DNA of 64,000 nucleotides from Epiperipatus broadwayi (taxonomy: Eukaryota; Onychophora; Udeonychophora; Euonychophora; Peripatidae). The translations under genes and the position numbers were made by a program. The notes below the pieces were generated by a model, which was not told where the DNA came from, did no database searches, and worked only from the letters and a program-made list of their open reading frames with translations. This document shows, in pieces, positions 1-12,020 of this stretch. Position 1 is the stretch's first letter, and every line of letters begins with the position of its first letter. The stretch spans positions 252,001 to 316,000 of the forward strand of contig JAQFVV010012984.1 in the NCBI GenBank assembly GCA_028023455.1. The letters run 5' to 3'.

Positions 1-280
1 ATCATTCATACAGACATTATATATAGTAATTTAAAGTGACTATTATGTAGCCACGCCTTCGTTACACTACTTTAGATTTGCTCATATATAAACATTTGAG
101 TCGTAAGAGTAAGATGATTTATTTTTACTTTTATATAAATACTATATCATGTGGTTGTTCGAAGGTATTCATTTATTAATAACATTCTCACAGCGTCTGC
201 GCAATTAGCTTAACAGGCTGTCATTCTATCGTAATTATAATCGCACGCAAGACGTTATAAAATAAATGCTTATTCATGTA
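1..280 (+). repeat. Partial copy of the 338-bp tandem family
   Basis: This stretch matches, almost base for base, the units at 24741-25813, including the segment with TCTGCGCAATTAGC and the end AAATGCTTATTCATGTA. Similarity stops at about 280, where the sequence becomes unrelated AT-rich DNA. The left end is cut by the window edge, so the number of units and any duplication at the insertion site are unknown. Differences from the other copies, such as the lost hairpin centre near 112-130, mark it as an independent, older or diverged copy. Confidence 0.9.
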
Positions 281-462
281 AATAATGACAATTGTAAAAG
301 TAAAAAAATAATATATTTATTAGATTAAAAGCAGCTATTTAAATCATTATGTAAATGAATTTGAAAATAATCGAATATTGAAACAACAAAACATCACATT
401 TTAAGTTCACCCAATAAAGTTTGATAGTAATTTCTATTTTTTTTTAATTTCATCTTTGCCAC

Positions 463-488
<26 letters not shown>
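463..488. repeat. (TA)n tract at the left edge of the 402-bp element
   Basis: Simple TA alternation directly abuts the inverted unit that follows. A second TA tract lies at the right end of the element (1608-1647), so the element appears to sit inside a TA microsatellite. Confidence 0.9.
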
Positions 489-493
<5 letters not shown>

Positions 494-614
494 AAAAAAA
501 ACAAGTTAAACTTGCTAATGCTTGTATTTATGATCAATAGATAGTGTTTTACCAAATACAGTCAAAGCATATGTTTGTTTACATAAACGTCAGAGTAAGC
601 ATTCATTATCTCTA

Positions 615-681
615 TTGTTAGTTCCACCTTCAAATCATGATTTCAAGTTGATTTGCTATCATCAGTGAAGGACAGGAATAA
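615..681 (-). ncRNA. Type I hammerhead ribozyme, inverted unit of the 402-bp family
   Basis: Read on the minus strand: CTGATGA (665-659), a stem-loop TAGC-AAATCA-ACTT, GAAA (644-641), then TCATGAT, the cleavage-site base T (633) and the stem I partner TGAAGG. Stem I is TCCTTCA paired with TGAAGG. This copy is weaker than the plus-strand copies because stem II has mismatches at both ends and H17 is U rather than C. It is probably less active or dead. Confidence 0.7.
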
Positions 682-1054
682 GAAACTAGATCTAAACACT
701 AACTCTGAGCATTTATGAAACAATTTCTATTCAGCTTGCAAGCGTGAATTTTTTAGACACGTAATGTCTTCAAACTCAGCATAGCAAACTAGATAGCTAT
801 ATGGGTCTGATATCAGTTCAGTATCACCACATAGTAGAAGCCTCTGCAATATATATCATTGCAAAAAACCTCAAAGGTACATTATATTGCAGAGGCTTCT
901 ACTATGTGGTGATACTGAACTGATATCAGACCCATATAGCTATCTGGCTTGCTATGCTGAGTTTGAAGACATTACATGTTTAAAAAATTCATGCTTGCAA
1001 GTCGAATAGAAATTGTTTCATGAACACTCAGAGTTAGTGTTTAGATCTAGTTTC

Positions 1055-1121
1055 TTATTCCTGTCCTTCACTGATGAAAGCAAATCAGCTTGAAATCATG
1101 ATCTGAAGGGGGAACTAATGA
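1055..1121 (+). ncRNA. Type I hammerhead ribozyme, first direct unit of the 402-bp family
   Basis: The conserved core is CTGATGA at 1071-1077, stem II AAGC-AAATCA-GCTT (4 bp), then GAAA at 1092-1095. A15.1 (1095) starts the palindrome ATCATGAT, which forms a minimal stem III ending in U16.1 (1102). C17 is base 1103, so cleavage is predicted between 1103 and 1104. Stem I pairs CCTTCA (1065-1070) with TGAAGG (1104-1109), 6 bp. A small internal loop follows, then CCTT pairs with GGAA, and ATT with TAA across a bulged C. An internal loop in stem I facing loop II is the usual tertiary contact in natural hammerheads. All invariant core positions are intact, so this is the best candidate for activity in the window. 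Confidence 0.85.
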
Positions 1122-1456
1122 TAGAGATAGTGAATGCTTACTCTGATGTTTATGTAAACAAACATATGCTTTGACGGTGTTTTTGGTAAAACACCATCTA
1201 TTGATCATAAATACAAGCGTTAGCAAGTTTAACTTGTTTTTTTGTTTTTCATAAATGTACCTTTGAGATTTTTTTGCAATGATATATATTGCAGAGGCTT
1301 CTACTATCTGGTGATACCGAACTGATATCAGACTCATATAGCTATCTGGCTTGCTATGCTGAGTTTGAAGACATTACGTGTCTAAAAAATTCACGCTTGC
1401 AAGCTGAATAGAAATTGTTTCATAAACGCTCAGAGTTAGTGTTTACATCTAGTTTC

Positions 1457-1523
1457 TTATTCCTGTTCTTCACTGATGATAGCAAATCAGCTTGAAATCA
1501 TGATCTGAAGGTGGAACTAATGA
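1457..1523 (+). ncRNA. Type I hammerhead ribozyme, second direct unit of the 402-bp family
   Basis: Same fold as the copy 402 bp upstream: CTGATGA at 1473-1479, GAAA at 1494-1497, stem III palindrome ending at 1504, C17 at 1505. Stem II is TAGC-AAATCA-GCTT, with 3 bp plus a U-U closing mismatch. Stem I keeps 6 pairs, one a G-U wobble created by a C to T change. The core is intact. Confidence 0.8.
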
Positions 1524-1605
1524 TAGAGATAGTGAATGCTTACTCTGACGTTTGTGTAAACAAACATACGCTTTGACGGTGTTTTTGGTAAAACGCCATC
1601 TATTG

Positions 1606-1607
<2 letters not shown>

Positions 1608-1647
<40 letters not shown>
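1608..1647. repeat. (TA)n microsatellite
   Basis: About 40 bp of uninterrupted TA alternation at the right end of the 402-bp element. Confidence 0.95.
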
Positions 1648-1649
<2 letters not shown>

Positions 1650-4600
1650 CTTGAGTAATCAATAATTGTCACATGGTAGTGCTTAATAAATTTCTATTCA
1701 AATTAAAACCACAAATGTGAAACTAGTTTACAGATTAGAATATATCTGCGAATAATGATTTATTAGGTTCTGTTATCTGGTGTTGAATGATTAATGACAC
1801 ATTAAGAGGCAAAACTAGTAAAAAAAAGTATTTTATATATTAAGTTGTCAGATCATAGATTTGATTTTTATATAAAAATAAATATTTAAATATTTCAGCT
1901 TAAAAATTATAAAGTGATTATCCAAAATTCACAATTCAAACAGATTAGCCAAAGAATAAACTCTAAAACACAACCAATGGTTTCATCACAAGCAGATTTC
2001 TCAAAGGTAGAGAAATACAAAATGTTGTAGTCAAATATATCAAAAACATTTAACGCAACTATTAGTATAAACAAACAAAAAAAAAGTATATTTGGTCCAA
2101 ATATACAAATATTTGGACTAAATATGTAATCCTTGTTAATCCATTTCAAGTGTAGATGGTGAATTGTGAATGTTCTAAAACATCCATTAGGTCCCTTATT
2201 TTTTATAGCTTATGCTGAAGGAGAAAGTTATTGGATCCATTCATTAAGAATCAGCATGATGTTTTGTATTGCAGATGTAAAGAGCAAAGTCACTTCATTC
2301 CGGTTCTGACATGTTATAGCTCCATAAATGAAAACATTCTTTCCCCAATGTCACTTTTACACTTAACAATGAATACTTGTCTGTATCTTTATTTATATAT
2401 TTCTTTAAGAAATTATTTTGAGTGAAGTAATATCAATATTTCTTGTATTATTGTATATCCTCAAATCTAGATATTGCAATCTATAACATAGAATTACAGT
2501 CATTTTGAAAATTCAAACGATCTGAATTTATTAATGAAGATTTCAAATTCCTTAGTTGGAAAACTTTAATTCTATATGTTTGTTCTCACTTTCTCTGATA
2601 TTCAGATATTGGTTTTTAATAGTATTTCAACTCAAAATTGTCTTATATTTCTCTTCAAATTTTAAATTCAAATCCTCTACTTAAATTTTTGTAGAACATT
2701 TAGAAGATAAGAAATTTTATCTCCCATTGGCATGTTCTTTACAAAAAAGAAAGTTTGTGACTATCATTTAGGTTTATTGTTGACATCATTTTTAATGAAT
2801 ATTAATATATGTAATTTGTTAATAACAATAAAAATTTTATTTTATATGTCTTTAATATTAATTTTAATTTCTTGATTGCATATATTTTATCTAATCTTAT
2901 TTACTATACATTGTTATATTGTGTTGGAGTTATAGCACATTTAACAAGATAATAATTGCTAATGGTTAGTTTTGTTTATGTCTTATAATTTAATTCAGAT
3001 ATGTATTTACAGAATAATTAAGTTGGGGTTTAAAATCTGTATTGCAATTAATGCTTTGTCAATTTTAGTGCTTTAATATTTATTAAGCTAGTGATTAATA
3101 AATAACACTAATATTATTGGTCTTGGATTCAGATTAGACCACATGGTGTGTAATTGGTATTAAGGGGATATAAGAAGTACCTGCAACAATATATTTGTAT
3201 TTATTTATATATGTTGGTTTTTTGCATGAGTGTTGTTTGAATGGTATATATTTTTGTTCATTTATTTATATGTTTTTTTTTTTTTTTTTTTTGTAATATT
3301 TGTTGGTTAGAAGGATGTGCTATACAATAAAATTTAAAAAAAAAACATTTTTTTAAAATAAATATAGAAAATAATATCTATGTGTTGGTATGGAATTTTT
3401 TTTATTTGTTAATTTAGATGTGTATTTGTTATTTGTAGATGTTTATTATTATGGATTTGTTGGGTTTATTTTTAATAATCTTTCATTGAATGATATTAGG
3501 AGGATTAAAAAGTTAGTACATAGAGTGATAGGATAGAATCTCTAAGATGGCAGATTTATTTTATTAAAAAATGTAGAGTATTTAATGTTTTTCCTAAGAG
3601 TTGTATTATTAATTTTAAGAATTTTAGAAAATTGTTTAAGAATTGAAATTTAGTTTTGAATTTACAAATGTATATTTTGAATAGGTTTTTTTTTAATTTT
3701 TATTAAGTTTTACAAATTTATTATGAATATAAAAGGAATGGGTATTTTTTAGATGAGAGATTTTTTATTATTTAATTTTTATTAATGTTATTTTGTAGAA
3801 CTTAGCACTTGAGAACTCTGCTTGTAGCAGTGAAACTATTGTTTGTGTTTTAGAGTGTTTTTTTTTTTTTTTTTTTTGGCTAGTTTAGTTGAGTTGTGAA
3901 TTTGGGGTAATTTTGATTATTTATTGACTAGTTTATCTTTATGATTTTAATGCTGCATAATTATTTAACATGTTATATTACAAAATACTTTTTCTTCTCA
4001 AGAAATAGAAAACAGAAAAAAAAATCTTTTTTTAATCTTCATGTTTAAGAGATTAATTCTACATAGAAAATTTGAACATAGATACCATTACATCCCTATA
4101 TTATGTAGTTTCAGGATATACTAAAAAGTACATTTTTAAGCCTATACATGGTTATGTATACATTGAATAAAATTATAGATAAAATATGGTAATAATTACA
4201 TTGTCAGGATTATAAAATAAAAACTCTTAATTAAATGTTTGTTATAATTATGTATATATTTTTTCATATATTATTTGTTAATTGTTTGTTTTAATATTAA
4301 AACAGGAAAATATGAAATTATTATAGTTATTTATTATTTCTTAATCACAATATAACCTTGCATTGTTTATCAAGATAATGTGGGTGGTGAGCTCTAAAGC
4401 TAAGGGTTTGCAGATCTGTTATCAGCTACTAAAAAGAAGAAAAAGTTGATTAATTTAATGAGTTCAACTTATTTGCTTGGCATTTAATATTTTTTGATTT
4501 ATTCAATAATTGATGATACATTTATTTATTTATGAAATTGTATGGGTAATAGAAAAGTGTCAGTGATAAACAAGTTATTATTTATTTAAAACATTCATTG

Positions 4601-5180
4601 TAAAAAAAAAAAAAAAAGCTGTCATATCAATCAACTCTAAGTATTTGCTTTATTTATAGATGACACGATAACTCAATATAAATAATACATACAACACGTA
4701 TACTACGAAAATCTTGTTTAATACTTAAAAATAAAAATGCTAAATACATCAATATGGTATGTTGAACATACTTTCTACTACCCATATTATAATATAACTT
4801 TTTGAGCTTGTGATTAATTATTACGACATACATTTATATGTATCATATTTATATATATTCCAAAAAAATAAAACTATGAACAAGCAGTAATAATACTGAA
4901 CCCCAACTCATATAAAATATGATTTGATCGACTGTCATATAGAGATATATAAAAAGTTTCTATTTTTTTTTTTACAATATGCTTTCAATCAACAAAATGT
5001 CGAGTGATAGTGAAAAGTAGAGTTAGATTCAATGCAGCAAATTTTTATACTTCAAACACAGTTATTTAACCTTATGAGTTTTAAGTCTTTTTTATTCGTA
5101 AAATATTGTATATATAATAATAAACATCCTAGTAAAAGTTAATAAAAAATCATTTCTGCTTTTTGACACATTTCATATTT
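1648..5180. other. AT-rich stretch, no gene recognised
   Basis: Only short reading frames of chance length, poly-T runs and scattered simple sequence. Between about 3160 and 3960 the plus strand is clearly rich in G+T and poor in C. No splice-site pattern, domain or RNA fold could be supported. Confidence 0.6.
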
Positions 5181-5300
5181 ACCGAGTCTAAGCAAACAGC
5201 GGAATGACATTTTTCCCCCTATTCAAAAGGCACACGCTTTTATCAGATTTTAAGGAAATTGAAAAATTGTCAAACTGTTTCAGCTTTTCATAGACTCGGT
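5181..5300. repeat. Short inverted-repeat-bounded segment (possible MITE remnant)
   Basis: ACCGAGTCTA at 5181-5190 and its exact complement TAGACTCGGT at 5291-5300 bound about 120 bp. A weaker match continues inward. The bounded segment is richer in GC than its surroundings. No transposase and no convincing target duplication are visible, so the class cannot be assigned. Confidence 0.4.
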
Positions 5301-6636
5301 TCTGCCCATTTACAAAAGTTATTATGTTTCAACACCCCGCTGGTAGCTTTATACTTTTTATTAATAAGTTAATTGAAAAAGGGTTTTTCTGAGTTTGTTA
5401 ATTTAAAATACTTGATAAACTCAAGAGTATTTAAAGTAAAATAATAAAATCTTTACTGAAAAATTAAAAACAAATAATTAAAAATTGAAAGAAAAAATAG
5501 CGGAGTGGGTAGTGTGTATATATATATAATTCAAAAATAAACATTTAAAAGTTTTAAATTAAAATTAAAATATATAATTTCTATAATGTTGATTTTTTTA
5601 TCTGAATGTAACTTTTAGATATATAATCACTAATAATTAAACAATAACATTAATAAAAGTTTACCATTGCTTGATGTCTTTCTACAGAATATGATTTAGA
5701 TGTTTAGATAGTATGTCGTTACAAATCCAGAAATAAGTAATCTTCATTATTGGTTGATAGAAATTATTTGACAGAAGTAAAATAACATTAATTGTTTATC
5801 ATTTAGTGGTCTCTGGGATTTGTGTAGTTACTTGGGGAAAAGCCCCTAATCAATACCAAAAATAAAGGGGGGGGGTGCTGTTTTATGTACTTCTTTGGAA
5901 CAAAATTGAATAAATGTAAAGTTTCGTTATTTGTTTTAATTAACCTTATCCGATAAAAAGATACCATATTGAATTTTTAAAGAATTGATTTGAGACATAA
6001 TTTCAGTTTTAGCAGTATTTGAGCAAAATGTTATATGTTGCAAGAAATTAGACATACCAAAGGAAAAAATAAGGCTAAAAAAAATATTAGGATAAAAAAT
6101 TAAAAAGTACATATATATTTTCATTATCCTGAATAATTCTTACTTTATTATTTGTTCCTAATTTCTAATGTATGATAAATAAGTTTTTAAATTATATTTT
6201 TATTAATAATTTCTTTATATTTTTTTATAAAATTTTGATTCAAAACACTTATAGTGTGTATTTCTTATTTAAGCTAATTCATTGCTTCAATACTTACAAA
6301 AATAGGAATATGAGAATCCTTCATTTTTATTTATACCCCAGGAGTTAAAAAGTCTCAAGACCTCTATAAAAGAAATGTTTATCCCCTAATAAAGAACAAA
6401 AAAATAAATATTAATCAAAGAATAAATATTGTAAATCAAATATTATGAAATTATCTTTATCAAATTATAATAGATCAAAAAAAATTAAAATTCAATCATC
6501 ATGACAATGTATAAAAATGAAGAAGGGAGGGGAGATGGACAGTTACTCACCACTATAAATACCATAAAGAAGTAAAAAGACAATTTGAAAATTCAGAATT
6601 GTGACATATTGGTTTATATATGACAGAAATTTATGA
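5301..6636. other. AT-rich stretch, no gene recognised
   Basis: Contains a G run near 5868-5875 and many A/T runs. Reading frames are short and of chance length. Confidence 0.6.
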
Positions 6637-6645
6637 TATATATAT

Positions 6646-6706
<61 letters not shown>

Positions 6707-6710
6707 CAAA
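6637..6710. repeat. (TA)n-rich tract
   Basis: Interrupted TA alternation running directly into the left arm of the foldback that follows. Confidence 0.9.
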
Positions 6711-6897
6711 ATACAGTACAATTTATATAAATTATATTCTTTTAGAAGTACTTTCGACTATACACTTTGTAGTCTTTATCAACTATATAACATTGATTAT
6801 TCAACGTTATATAGTTGATAAAGACTACAAAGTGTATAGTCGAAAGTACTTCTAAAAGAATATAATTTACATAAATTGTACTGTATTTTGATATATA
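6701..6897. repeat. Near-perfect foldback inside a (TA)n tract
   Basis: The left arm (6701-6791) and right arm (6806-6897) are reverse complements over about 90 bp with only one or two differences. They are separated by a 14-bp spacer. TA alternation flanks both outer ends. The near identity of the arms means the structure formed recently or from a single template. The right arm contains a hammerhead-like arrangement, described separately. Confidence 0.9.
6806..6872 (+). ncRNA. Possible degenerate hammerhead ribozyme in the foldback arm
   Basis: TTGATAA (6815-6821) stands where CTGATGA is expected. It is followed by one unpaired A and a 5-bp stem GACTA/TAGTC (6823-6841), then GAAA (6842-6845) and a palindrome AGTACT that can act as a minimal stem III, with T6851 as H17. 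Stem I would be TAG/CTA, an internal loop, then TTATA/TATAA. Both core differences from consensus fall at positions 3 and 8, which pair with each other in solved hammerhead structures (C3-G8 to U3-A8). The order of parts matches the two clear families, but the fit is imperfect and could be chance. Confidence 0.3.
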
Positions 6898-6957
6898 TAT
6901 ATTGATTTGTATATTACATATATTGTGAAACGAATATAGATATCAAACTTTATTTAT

Positions 6958-6960
<3 letters not shown>

Positions 6961-7052
<92 letters not shown>
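6961..7052. repeat. Long (TA)n microsatellite, 92 bp
   Basis: Uninterrupted TA alternation. Confidence 0.97.
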
Positions 7053-7055
<3 letters not shown>

Positions 7056-10000
7056 TTGGTAAGTCCATCAGTTAAAAGCTCTGAAGGCTAAATAACCTAA
7101 AAAATAAGATTGCACTAAAGATTTGAGCTATAAGTTTTCCATTCAAAACCATTTTGATTTTAGACTTTTGATGAATCAATCTTGTTAAGAACAACATCTT
7201 CATATTGAATAATTATCACTAATACAGAAAACATGTCAATAAAAATAACATTCATGCCAATAACAAAAACAGTTTATAAATTTATAATATGCAGCTATTT
7301 CTTATTTCAAGGGACACTCAAAGATTTTTAGGAAAGAAAAATATATACATATATATAATTTATTTTTCTATAATTTTACAGTTAAAACTAAATATATTTT
7401 TATTTTTTTACTAAAATTTAAAAATTCAAAAGCACATATTTATAAATTATTGCTTTTATATTCTATCTCTTTAATGGTATAAGTCTTGTAGATGAGTATA
7501 CCTGTTCATAATATATAAATGCTAAATATTAAATGTATTATTTTATACTATTGAAAATTGTTATTAATAATAGATAACATATTTTAGATAATATGTTTAA
7601 CAATTAATAAAAGTAATCAGAAATGATGCTGACATGGAATCCTACTGATAAAGAAAGCAAGCTAGCAGTCACATGCTCTCAGACATAAAATGACAATAAT
7701 AAAAACAGTTAGTAAAACACAAATTGTTAAAAACAAAATTTAATAAAACAAAAATTAATAAAAAATAAGTTAGAATAATACAAAAACTTGTGCCATAGAT
7801 AATACAAACCAACATTTTTTATCTATTGCAATAATAATAATTTTCTCAATATAAAAATCATTCTGTAAGGTTGAATCCACCTAAAACATTAAACAAAAGA
7901 TTATTGAAGAATTGTAGCTTACAAATAATATTACATGTGAGAAGTTGTTGGTCACACTACAAAGAATAAACAAAGAAATAAAAATCCAGTTAAAAACTTA
8001 CCCATTAAATTTATTGAAAATGCATATTATCATTTGAATATGAAGTAGAGTCATGTTAGTTCATCCTCTTAGTAGATTAATTTATGATGCAGTTGCACAG
8101 GGTAATGTATGAAGTGAAGGTGGTGTAATAGAGGTAGGTTTACTTGTTACATAGCCATTCTCTCTTAGAAATATTGCAAGAAGGAACAAATCCACATTCC
8201 AATCATCCAAAGTGAGTTTCAGGTCTTACTTTTTATATGTATAAGATAATGCTTATATAATGAAATATTTTGACAATGGAGATCTACATGTATATGGTTT
8301 CCCTGTGACTACTGTTCCATATATGGGAATACATAGTTATTTAGTCTAATTTTTTTCTTTGAAGAATATCTATTGATTAATTATATGAGACAAGGCTCTC
8401 CAAAATTCTAAATAAGTTTTAGCTTTCAAATATTGCCATATAAATGAAATATAAAATATCAGTATTAGAAATGCTGTGTCAAAACTGTTAGAATGATTGC
8501 AATAACTTTCATTTCTTATTTCAACAATATTAGATTCAGTATTTGATTGGCCAAATCAATGTCACATGTATAGCAGTTATACATTGTTTGTGCAGGTGGG
8601 CTTGGATATATTTATTATGAACTATCTTTACTTTTTCAGCTGACAACTGTATTTCTGAAAAGTGATAAGCATTTATAATCACAGCAATTGTTTTCCTGCC
8701 CATCCAAACCAAAAATTAAATGCCACTGTCTTTGTCAGTGACAAAATGACAATTTCCTCATTTTATATGGAATATCTCTTTCTGTTACATTTATTTTTAC
8801 ATTTATTGTTTATTTATTTGTATGTAGTTCATATGCTAGCTATAGGCTTAAAAATATCTGTCACAGAGAATAATGTAATTATGTTTTGCAAGACATGACA
8901 AAGTACTAACATCACAGCACAAGTACCAAGGCATTTGTCAGAAATTTCATTTGATTCTTTTCCTGCATGCAATTTCATGTATTATATATAGCCATTGTTG
9001 CTATCACCATGGACAGCCACTTGAAGCCTCTCTTTATTGGTTTTTAACACTTATATTGTTGCATGATAATGTGACTAATAAATTGTGTGATTGCTATATC
9101 AATTGCAATCACTCTGTGCATCTGATATGCAGCCTTAATATTTACATTGCACAGATCTACAATGGACCTAGTTTTATAGATACAGTTAAAATCATTACTT
9201 TTTTATTTGACATTTTTGTTGTCATTTAAATTTAGACACACTAATAAATTATTAAACTGCTTGAGTCATTATACTTGCAAAATAAGGCTGACTTCAACTT
9301 CAATCAGTCCCACATTTCCCTCACCCTAATTATAAGGACCTGCATAAAATTCCCAATATCATTTTCAAAAACACAGAACTCACAATCTAATATATTTTCA
9401 CAATTTTTTTAAGTATCATCAATTATTTTACTTACATTTTTTTTATCAAAAAGTAAATTAAAAAATCTAACAAAAATACATTAAACTTGGAGTCTTTATA
9501 AAATTACCCATATTCACATGTTGTCCTATTAGACTAGGTGACATATTAGTACATTGTTAGAATGAAAAGCCTAGACTATTTTTAACTTCAGAAGGTATAT
9601 GTTATCTATTTTTTCTTCACCTTCTGGCTGGGTAAAAGAGCTTTTTTATCTTCTGAAAAAAATTAAGATTAGACCACTCATTTGAACTGTTGAGTAACAA
9701 ACTATCTTTAGAGTCTAAATGCCTAAAAAAATGAGAATTTTTGATGCTTGAATGCATTTCTGAATGCATTTTGTCGGTTACAAAATTTAATGTTCTATCT
9801 TTTCCCATACAATGTAATAAATTGAGAAGGGGGGGGGGATTCTTATTTTTTCTTAAAAAATCAATTTTTAACAAAGAAAGAGATGGTGTATACCTTGCAA
9901 AAAAGAAAAAAACCATAAAGAATAATAATATTGACAGTGTGTTCTATTTAGTTCTCCCATAATTTTATAATGAAGACAATAAAATTATAATTTTTAAAAA

Positions 10001-11771
10001 TGAATGATATTTGCATGACATGGTCAGAAATTGTTAAACAATATATGCAGTAAGAGTAGATATGTTTTAATATTCATAATAAAGATGTTAATAGTGATAG
10101 ATTTTATTTTATTTGTAGAAATAAAATCGCCAAACACTATGCCACTAAATAATAAATATTAAATTTGGAGTATTTTTTAAAGATATTTTTATTTTATGTG
10201 TAAGAAATGGTAAAAATAACATTCTTATCTGTGTGATTTGGAAGTGAGTGCTGTCCAATGACAAATTAATCATAATTCCCATGATTAAAAAAGAATGCAA
10301 GATGAGCTCAGATATTCATTCTGATAAGTGGAGACTCTATATGCTAATGTCAGTTTAATTAATTTCAATATTCTACTGTAATTTTTTTTTTTGTTTTAAA
10401 TTACTTTGACAACTTTTTTTCTTAGCATTTGTTTGTTTGCTACTTTGTACAACTAAAATTGTATCTTTCTTGTTTATTGTTTCATTATTTTTTTAAATAT
10501 TTTAACTGCATGTCAATTATAGTATCACTTCTGAAAAAACAACATGTAACTCAGTTTATTTTTATTTCATCGTCTTTGCAAAACACACGTTACTTTTATT
10601 TTTATTTGTAACCAAAACGAACTTCCATCATTTGTTTCAGTTATCACTTGTTATTTTTAGTAGTGATTTAGTATCTCTTACCCCAAGAATATACACAAGT
10701 TCCAGAACACTTAGTAAATAATTATTCTTTAATTTAATCTGTCTATTTATAGGCTTTTTTGGATTTGTGACTTTTTCAGATTTTAAAAACAATTTTTTTT
10801 TTTTTTGTAAATTATATATCCAAAGTATGCCAAGGTACAAAAAAAAAAAACTATTTGTAGAATCTCTCTCCCCCTTTAATTTAGTTGTAAATGTGTGCGC
10901 AAACCAATTTATTTAACATTTAGATTGATGCTCTCTTTTGAAATTTTGTTTGAAAGAAAACTATCATTATAGCTTGCTAACTATGTCAGCAAATATTTTT
11001 TATTCTTATCAACTCAATTCAAGTTAGTTTATTCTTCCATTCTTTGACTCAGTTTTATATTCATATTTATATAATTGTAGAAGTTTTATCAAAATTGGCA
11101 TGTTTTTTATAAGTGATTTTTGTAAATGAATATATATATATATATATATTAAGCATACCAAATTTATTTACAAATTAGGGTCAATGACCATAAAGTGTTT
11201 TTATACAGAAACGTATTCATTCGGTCAACTATAGTATTTTTTTCGAACTAGATAAATATTTTATCTAGAGAGATATTTAAAATGAAATCACCATACTTCT
11301 TCATTATTTTGATATTACGCCAAGAAATTTTAAAAGATTTTGAAATAGACTGCATTTAAAACAAAGGTTTGAAATAAGAAAGTTTGTTGGTTTAATGTAA
11401 AATATAAAAACTATGTATTAGAGAACTGAATTGAATTTGAAAATATCATCAACCTGCAGTGAATCCGTAATTATTAAAATGATAATATAAAATACTAATT
11501 TAATAGTTTTATTGATGATAATGACTATTAATAACGATGTTAATTAAATAAAATAATTTAAGTAATAATTTAAGTAATTTAAATAATTTAAATTTAATAA
11601 TTTAGTAAGGAATGACATAACAATAATAAACTAGATTATGGTTTTAATTTAAAACTTAAATGATTTTTTTTTAAAAATAAAGTATAATATTTTTTTATTA
11701 TATTCTTTAAATGTAAAACAAGCACTGATTAAATATGTATGTGGGAGATGATGATCTGGACCAATTGATAA
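7053..11771. other. AT-rich stretch, no gene recognised
   Basis: The segment 8000-9240 is somewhat less AT-rich and holds two adjacent open frames of 78 and 92 codons (8662-8898 and 8951-9229). Neither resembles a family I know, and both are within chance length for this composition. A G9 run lies near 9829-9838 and short (TA)n at 11130-11149. Confidence 0.55.
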
Positions 11772-12020
11772 GTGCTGGTTCAGCACAAAAATGTATATTG
11801 GAGATATTTTTTTTTTTTACATTTGTGTGGTCATGTATATCGGTTGTATAAAATAAAGTGGATAGCCGAAGATAGCTTGAACGTCTTTGTTCAAATCCCC
11901 TATATTACACCTGAATTCCAAGTATATAAAAGTATATATACTTGTATTCAAGTATTATAATAATTCTAAAAATTAAGCATATGCAATTAATTGTTAGTAT
12001 TAAATTATCCACAGTTGTTT
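11772..12020 (-). repeat. Dispersed repeat, copy 1 (core inverted relative to copy at 20.9 kb)
   Basis: The core at about 11808-11893 is the reverse complement of 20901-20985, sharing TTGAAC, TTCAAGCT, GGCTATC and CATGACCACACA in order. The core contains the internal hairpin TTGAAC/GTTCAA, and a perfect 6-bp hairpin GTGCTG-gtt-CAGCAC lies at 11772-11786. GTTCAAATCCCC at 11889-11900 resembles a tRNA B box but no cloverleaf can be drawn. No coding function is seen. Confidence 0.55.

Larger units (their letters stand above)
486..1608 (+). mobile_element. Retrozyme-like element, about 402-bp units with hammerhead ribozymes
   Basis: An almost full unit in inverted orientation (about 486-880) is followed by about 1.8 units in direct orientation (881-1608). 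The segment GCAGAGGCTTCTACTAT recurs at 889 and 1291, giving a period of 402 bp. The junction at 880/881 is abrupt. There is no coding capacity; the 89-codon reverse-strand reading frame here is fortuitous. Each of the three copies contains a hammerhead ribozyme (entries at 615, 1055 and 1457). (TA)n tracts flank the element, so any target duplication would be invisible. Tandem monomers, ribozymes and no ORF are the hallmarks of retrozymes and of terminal repeats of Penelope-like elements. Assignment to retrozymes is inference; the repeat layout and ribozyme motif are seen directly. Confidence 0.85.

Noticed and set aside
1068-1337. 89-codon reverse-strand frame
   Set aside because: It lies across the 402-bp ribozyme element and is not conserved as a frame in the other units.
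3530-3580. CTAAGATGGCAGAT as a nuclear copy of a mitochondrial tRNA-Leu
   Set aside because: Only the D-arm-like bases match; no cloverleaf forms and neighbouring sequence does not translate as mitochondrial genes.
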